A stretch of DNA of 64,000 nucleotides from Echinometra lucunter (Eukaryota; Echinodermata; Echinoidea; Camarodonta; Echinometridae), in contig CM057157.1 of assembly GCA_029962745.1 (NCBI GenBank), positions 23,802,088 to 23,866,087 on the forward strand, written 5' to 3'. The notes under the pieces are model-generated. The model had not been told where the DNA came from. It saw only the letters and a list, made by a program, of their open reading frames with translations, and did no database searches. Below, one piece after another: positions 58,471 through 64,000 of the stretch. Both the position numbers and the translations under genes were made by a program. Positions within the stretch are counted from its first letter, which is position 1. Every line of letters starts with the position of its first letter.

Positions 58471-58510
<40 letters not shown>
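58471..58510. repeat. (AT)n run left of the ribozyme palindrome
   Basis: 40 bp of AT; a second run lies at about 58946-58971. Arm 1 has only ATATAT at this site (about 9825). Confidence 0.95.
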
Positions 58511-58514
<4 letters not shown>

Positions 58515-58572
58515 AAAAAATATAAAGAAGATTCACAACGATATATGGAATACACAGGGTAACCTGGTTTGT

Positions 58573-58613
58573 ACTTCACAAGCGCTTTCGATTTAATTCT
58601 CTTCAGGTGAAGT
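58573..58613 (-). ncRNA. Minimal type I hammerhead ribozyme motif, minus strand
   Basis: Mirror copy in the left arm, identical in sequence: stem I at 58613-58607 and 58579-58573, CTGAAGA at 58606-58600, cleavage base at 58580. Transcripts from either strand would contain one functional-sense and one antisense copy. Confidence 0.72.
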
Positions 58614-58789
58614 GGTTGTTTTTACAATTTGACATGGTTTATATACAGGTACAAGATAAAGTATGGTTAATGAATAGAAATCGGATAATCCTAGTCTTTA
58701 TTGTAATCTAACAGTATCTCCTTGCAAGTACATAACCATACTTTATCTTGTACCTGTATATAAACCATGTCAAATTGTAAAAACAACCA

Positions 58790-58830
58790 CTTCACCTGAA
58801 GAGAATTAAATCGAAAGCGCTTGTGAAGTA
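58790..58830 (+). ncRNA. Minimal type I hammerhead ribozyme motif, plus strand
   Basis: Stem I ACTTCAC (58790-58796) pairs with GTGAAGT (58824-58830). The core CTGAAGA (58797-58803) fits CUGANGA. Stem II is weak (GA..TC, 58804-58813). GAAA is at 58814-58817. Stem III is the palindrome AGCGCT (58817-58822), too short to fold in cis, so it would pair between two molecules. The cleavage nucleotide is T58823 (C-U-U, fits NUH). All invariant core bases are present. Minimal type I hammerheads with a palindromic stem III are known from Penelope-like elements and retrozymes. Activity is not shown here. Confidence 0.75.
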
Positions 58831-59192
58831 CAAACCAGGTTACCCTGTGTATTCCATATATCGTTGTGAATCTTCTTTATATTTTTTTCTGATATTTTAA
58901 CCCTGCATCTCGTCGGACCCTTTGGGCCCTTTGAACATTTTACTTTATATATATATATATATATATATATCTTATTTGGGGAAAATTTGTCTTTAGAAAA
59001 ATTCTCCAACTACGTTTGTGGCTTGGTTATGAGGACAAAAACAGATATCCAGCTTCAGACAATAGCAGCTCTTTAAAAATAAGTGGTATAACATGAGAAA
59101 ACATCAGGTAAAGAATGGGGTAACATTTGCCCCTAAAATGGGGTTGAGTTCTAATGGCCATATATATGATCAGCATGATCAGTGACTATGAT

Positions 59193-61179
59193 CAGCTTGA
59201 GCGAAAGACGCTAGAGCGACTTCTCGTCTTTCTATGACGCCCCTATGACGTAATAATACGTCCGGCGACCTCAAGGCGTGTCGCACATGATGCACAACCC
59301 TATGAAGAAATCCCGACTCTCTCCAAAACTTGTCCTTGCGCCCTCACATTCAACACCGTCTGTGCAATTTGTATTTTAGTCGTGCAGTGAGTTAACGCGA
59401 TTTTTAAAGGAAAATAGTGTATTTCCGATGGATTGACCGTAGCTTTTTGAAATTTACCATGTCATTTTTGAAAAAAATGAAAATATTCTTTATGCTATGT
59501 TCGTTACAGAGTGCCAAATACAGATGTGGACAACAGGCTGAGTTAGCAAATTTGCAAGCAGTCGATTTCGCTGTGTGTGGTCCATCTTGCAACATGTGCT
59601 TGAGGGGCGGTCTAGCTTTCCATTTACAAATTTTCCCTGTGCTACTCTTTGTTTTCTACTTTTGCCTCTTCTTTTCTGTCTAAATTAATGTTATTCTTTG
59701 CTTTTTATTAATTTTTTTTCTCTTTGAGTCTTTCATTATGTTATTCTGTGTTTTTAGCAACATCATTTGGTTTCTAATTTTCTTATGCTACTCTTTGTTT
59801 TTCCTTCTATCTTCTTCTCTTTCCGTCTTTTCTTATGTTATTCTTTGATTATCATTTCTTCTTTTCTATCTTTCCTTTTTTATTCTTTGTTTTCCTCTTC
59901 CATCTTCTCTTTCCATCGTTTCTTATGTTATTCCTTGTTTTCTCCTATCTTCTTTTCTATCTTTCCCTATGTTATTCTTTGTTTTTTCTTCTATCATCTT
60001 CTCTTTCCTTCATTTCTTATGTTATTCTTTTTTATTCTTTCTATATCTTATCTTCTGTCTTTTCTTATGATATTCTTTGTTTTCTCCTTTCTTTTTTCCT
60101 CTCTTTCATTATGTTATTCTTTGTTATTTCTTCCATCTGCTTATCTTTCAGTATCTTTTTATGTTATTCTATGTTTTCTCCTATCATCTTTTCCGTCTTT
60201 CCTCATTTATTTCATTCTTTGTTATTCCTTCTATCTTCTTATCTTTTAATATTTTTATGTTATTCTTTGTTCTCCCCTATTGTATCTTCTTTTCTATATT
60301 TCCGTATGTTATTTTGTTATTCCTTCTGTCTTTTCATCTTTCAGTCTATTCTTCTGTTATTTTTCTCTTATCTTCTCTTCTATCTTTCCCTATGTTAGTC
60401 CTTGTTTTTCCTATCTTCTTTTCTATCTTTCCTTATCTAATCCTTTTCTTCTGTATTCTTCTTTTCCCGTCATTTCTTATGTTATTCTTTGTTATTCCTT
60501 CTATATTCTTGTCTTTCATTCTTTTCTTATGTTATTCTTTGTTTTCTCCTTCTTTCTTATCTTTCAATCTTTTCTTATGTTTTTCTTTGTTTTCTATCTT
60601 TTCTTATGTTATTCTATGTTTTCTCCTTTCTTTTTTATCTTTCCTTATCCTTTCTCCTGTCATCATTTCCATCTTTCCTTGTGTTATTGTTATTCCTTCT
60701 ATCTTCTTTAAATCTTTTCTTATGTTATTTTTGTTATTCCTTCAATCTTCTTATCTTTCAGTCTCTTTTTATGTTATTCTATGTTTTATCCTTTCTTCTT
60801 TTCTATCTTTCCCTATGTTATTTCGTTGTTTTCTTCTGTCCTCTTTCATAATTATCTTGTTGTTTGTTATATTTCTATTTTTTTTTTCTATTTTTCCTTA
60901 TGTTACTCTTTGTTTGATGCTATCATTTTCTCTCAAGACATTTTCCTATATTATTCTCTGTTTTTACCCGTCTATATTCTTTCTATCATCCTTATGTTGT
61001 TCTTCGATTTTTCTGTCTATTTTTTTCCTATCCATATTTTCTTGTGAAAATCTTTTCGGGAATTATGGAATAACGACTTCGTTGAGCCTAGCAAATACAT
61101 CGACCTTGAAAGGAGTTATTGTGGTTTCGCCTCCTCGCAGCGCTTAAGGGGAAGACGGTATAGCGTCTCGCTCAAGCTG
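59193..61179. mobile_element. Inverted-repeat element ending CAGCTTGAGCGA, filled with minisatellite
   Basis: CAGCTTGAGCGA (59193-59204) and TCGCTCAAGCTG (61168-61179) are exact inverted ends, with GACGCTA following on both sides. Flanks ATGAT/ATGAT suggest a short duplication; arm 1 near 9610-9625 (rc GTGATGATGATAATCG) is the empty site. No transposase. The superfamily is not clear. Confidence 0.75.
59640..61050. repeat. Pyrimidine minisatellite, about 48-bp units, array 2
   Basis: The same CTTATGTTATTCTTTGTTTT / CTTCTATCTTCTTTTC unit as at 50920-51620, about 30 diverged copies. A 356-codon frame and several others across it are compositional. Confidence 0.9.
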
Positions 61180-61189
61180 ATGATAATCG

Positions 61190-61340
61190 TAATGATAATG
61201 AGATCTTACTCAGCCAGGGTATAGCAATATCCAACTTCCTGCTGCTCTTCTTGCGAGGTTTGCAATCATAATTTGATTATTACCCCAACATTTCTAACCA
61301 TTTATTCGTACACCTGGGTACAAAATGTGGAACATTTTCT
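61190..61340 (-). mobile_element. SINE family B, 3' fragment, minus strand
   Basis: Reverse complement carries TACCCTGGCTGAGTAAGATC, 'TGTTGGGGTAATAATC' and 'CCCAGGTGTACGAATAAATG'. It ends arm 2 and continues into inverted block E (61340-61740). Confidence 0.6.
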
Positions 61341-61344
61341 TTGA

Positions 61345-61740
61345 TTTTTTTTTAAAGGAAAATATAGAGAGGGCACCCCTCTCGATTCCTGGTTGGTTCT
61401 ACTTTCTCTACAACAATCACTGACTTGGCAACAAATTGGCAAATCCGATAATAGGTCTGTACGTCTAGTTCTTTTTGCACATCAGAGAGTGATGCCAAGA
61501 ACGGCAATTCTTCCATCTTTTACGTCTTTTGTCACACAATGTACTTTTTTTTCGCTTCGATATTGTTCTCTTGATTTATGAATGATTTATAACAAAAACT
61601 TGATTAAAGAGATCAGAATGAAGAGTCCGACTTAAAAACGGATGTATCCATCTTTGAAAATAGAAGATATTTGCAATTGGAGTAAAAATTTATAACTGAA
61701 ATACAAAGAAAAGAACATTTGAAAATACATGATGTTTTAC
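61345..61740 (-). repeat. Dispersed block E, inverted copy
   Basis: Reverse complement of the 21700-22135 / 33590-34085 type. No coding sequence. Confidence 0.65.
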
Positions 61741-61789
61741 ATCACATTTCAGAACTTTTTCCTGAACATGATTATAATGAGTGAGGTAT

Positions 61790-62415
61790 CAAAATAATGG
61801 AAAGCATAGCATGGTCGTGTTACTTTCTAATGTTAAATGGCATTTATCGGTTTTTGTTTTGTTTTGTTTGTTTGTTGGTTTGTTTTTGGCAATCAAACTC
61901 TTTATCTGTACTTTGAGTGCATTTCACCATGTTCACTGTACCGGATATATCAACAATGGTGGACGGGGGGGGGGGGGGGGGGCTGCCCTCTTTCTGAAGT
62001 CAAATGGCATACTTCAGTGCACAACTCTGAATTTTTCCCCTATTTTGTTCGTGGTATGTGAACTGAAGCAGAGCTTTTGCGGCATTGTTCATGTGTTAAT
62101 TATTTAGTCGGCATGGTCGGGGGGGGGGGGGGACTTTTAACCTATGCGCTACATAAATGTGGATATTATTATTATTTATTATCATTAATTTATTTTTGCC
62201 AAGTTATTTTGTGATTTTGAGGAGTGGATATTATTGGCAATTCAAAACTATAGAAAATGCAGTACAAGGCGACGTGTAGGTGCATAATTATTACTTGAGA
62301 ATGTAACACACTTGGTAAGGTAGGACAAATGCTCTGAAAATATATCGAAGTATTTTTCGATAATATTCATGTCCAAGTTAACGGGATTTCTCTAAAATCT
62401 GGAAAAAAAACAATG
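61790..62415. other. Non-coding DNA with poly-G runs
   Basis: Poly-G at about 61965-61982 and 62119-62131. Otherwise AT-rich and featureless. Confidence 0.5.
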
Positions 62416-62419
62416 AAGT

Positions 62420-63000
62420 AGTTAGAGTTACCTTAAATGAAAATATAAACTGGCAAGATCAATTTACACACGTCAAGAAAAAATCTCTACTGCTTAAAGC
62501 ATGTACAGCGATTGACCATACATTTCCCGAGATACTGCAATGATGCTATATAAAATCCTCGTGCACCCCATTTTGACTCTTCGCTACTATGGTGAAATGC
62601 TAGTAAAACCTATATCAAACAAATATCTATATTTCAAAATAGAGAACTACGAACTGTTTTTATTGTTTTGTCTGTTGATAGTCTTTTCAGTACTGATTTG
62701 TTTTATTCTCTAACCAAAATTCACCGTGTCGAAATACGATGGAAAAAAAAAATCAAGCACTAAGATTGATATTCAAACTTATTCATAGATTGCCCCTTTG
62801 TCACTATGCAGATGCATTTCTTTTACAAAGAATGTTCATACGGGATTAGAAATTCTGGCCATGAACTCTCTTTAGAAAACCCGAAAGCAAACTTTAAAAG
62901 AATGGGATCATCTATTCAGGCATCCAATTATACAACGCACTACCTGAAAGAGTCCGTCTATTGGCAAATCCCAAGCTCTTTGAAGTGGAGGTAGATGCAT
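62420..63000 (+). pseudogene. LINE reverse-transcriptase C-terminal relic, plus strand
   Basis: Reads 'VTLNENINWQDQFTHVKKK' (62430), then after several stops and shifts 'LRLIFKLIHRLPLCHYADAF' (62760-62815) and 'YNALPERVRLLANPKLFEVE' (62935-62990). This is the usual order of a CR1/jockey-type LINE end, heavily decayed. Confidence 0.65.
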
Positions 63001-63810
63001 TATAAGATGAATAGTGTTCGTCTCCCCTTCTCCTCTCTATTTCTCGTCCTTTTTCTCTCTCTCACTTTTTCTCTTTCACTCTTATGCTTTCTCCTTCTCT
63101 TTATCTCTCTCCCCAGTCTTCTCTCCTATGGTCTCGTTTCTCTTATTCCATTTTCTTTGTTCTTTCCCCCTCTCGTTATATTGGTTATTGGTTATAAAAC
63201 AGGCAACTTTCATCTTACATTGTTATAGTTGTGTTGTTAATATGTTTTTCTCATTATTATCTTACTCATCTCAACTTTCTGTCATATTCTGATTGTCATT
63301 ATTTTCACTTTTTTTTTCTTTAAGTATTAATATTCGATGTCATTTTAGTATGATTCATCTTTAGTTTCTAATATTAGTTCATTAGCTTATATCAATTATT
63401 GTGCCCTATGATTATTTGTTTATTGTGCTTTGACTTTTGTTTTATTATAATTTGATTCAAATGTATTATGTTCAAGGACTTGCGGAAGAGCAGTCTTTTG
63501 GCTGATGTAAGATTTACTGTGTTTAAATATATTCAGTTCATTTCAAATCTGTTTGAAAATATAAAATCTATCAAAATGAACAGAATAATCCACAAGGGCT
63601 ACTTAACATACGGTATATACATACATGTATTTGAAGACTGAATGCAAAAACCGATATATCCATTTTTGGTCAAATTGAGATATTTGCAATTAAAGATGAA
63701 GAAAAGTAAAGAAAACGATAACAATATTTTATGCTACTTTTTACCATAACTTCTAAAATATACTTTTCGTGTAATGAGCAAAGCATTATATGAAAAGTAT
63801 TATTTCGTGC
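63000..63810. other. AT-rich and CT-rich non-coding DNA
   Basis: A TTTCTCTCTC-type pyrimidine tract (63010-63170), then AT-rich DNA. No gene recognised. Confidence 0.5.
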
Positions 63811-63812
63811 TA

Positions 63813-64000
63813 TAGACCAATTCCATCTCCGGTTTATGTATTTGGCCCTCTATAGGCGAGGCGATCGCTGCAGTGTGCAAGCGCGCTGACCGCTATTGGC
63901 TCTGTGTACAAATTCAATGAAAGATATAAGATATGCCCTGATATTGTTTCATTAACTTTATTCTAGATCAATAAAATAAAGCATGGATAGATGAGGTAAG
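63813..64000 (+). mobile_element. MITE G, copy 4 (cut by right edge)
   Basis: Begins TAGACCAATTCCATCTCC and follows the left end of copies 1 and 2, including 'TTCTAGATCAATAAAATAAAG'. The right end is outside the window. Confidence 0.85.

Larger units (their letters stand above)
58509..58893. mobile_element. Perfect 161-bp palindrome carrying hammerhead motifs (Penelope-like/retrozyme-like insertion)
   Basis: 58509-58669 and 58733-58893 are exact reverse complements as far as I can read, separated by 63 bp (58670-58732). Absent from arm 1, so it is an insertion; the site is AT-rich and the target duplication cannot be resolved. A further 50 bp (58894-58945, GACCCTTTGGGCCCTTTGAA) lies only on the right side. 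No reverse transcriptase or GIY-YIG frame is present, so this is an end fragment or a non-autonomous form. Confidence 0.85.
49690..61240 (-). repeat. Arm 2 of the large inverted duplication
   Basis: Reverse complement of 9545-14065. Differences from arm 1: extra sequence at 50712-51873 (Harbinger-like), about 52562-56993, 58470-58970 (ribozyme palindrome) and 59193-61179 (CAG-ended element). Arm 2 lacks the 10418-11590 insertion. Confidence 0.85.

Noticed and set aside
59767..61147. 356-codon frame resembling a large membrane protein
   Set aside because: Same pyrimidine minisatellite; compositional, with no start context or splice signals.

Overview
This is eukaryotic, AT-rich, intron-bearing, repeat-dominated DNA. 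A sea urchin or a related echinoderm is my best guess. The reasons are the tRNA-headed SINEs with a GCGCTATA..(ATT)n tail, the TTAGGG-type telomere-like motif, CR1/L2-like and Tx1-like LINE debris, and very many short inverted-repeat elements. Amphioxus or a hemichordate cannot be excluded from sequence alone. There are no bacterial-style operons. Two 500-N gaps (30905-31404 and 46405-46904) are scaffold placeholders.

Left end (1-4 kb): the only clear host gene is on the minus strand. Five coding exons with fully compatible splice phases encode a signal peptide followed directly by LDL-receptor class B (YWTD) beta-propeller repeats. This is the 5' part of an LRP-like receptor or secreted protein that runs off the left edge. 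Three more isolated open segments with good splice signals (about 14.1, 44.1 and 54.8 kb) may be host exons, but I do not recognise them.

Remainder: a mosaic of mobile elements and duplicated blocks. In order: a 2.4 kb foldback element (5.1-7.5 kb); arm 1 of a large inverted duplication (9.5-14.06 kb); a 5'-truncated LINE with a long RT frame (16.6-20.2 kb); a block family around 20.2-24.3 kb; a segmental tandem duplication (about 23.16-30.9 and 31.9-37.2 kb) flanking the first gap; a Tx1-like and a CR1-like LINE on the minus strand (39-43 kb); a palindromic minisatellite (49.2-49.6 kb); arm 2 of the inverted duplication (49.69-61.24 kb), expanded by several insertions; and decayed LINE and MITE copies to the right edge.

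The duplicated copies serve as natural empty sites. They let me define target-site duplications for a TTAA element, a TTA (Harbinger-like) element, a GACCAATTTC-ended MITE and a CAGCTTGAGCGA-ended element. The most unusual signals are: (i) a perfect 161-bp palindrome at 58.5-58.9 kb carrying two head-to-head minimal hammerhead ribozyme motifs of the kind found in Penelope-like elements and retrozymes; (ii) arrays of about 31-bp dyad-symmetric units in three places; (iii) the same roughly 48-bp pyrimidine minisatellite inside two DNA elements with unrelated ends.
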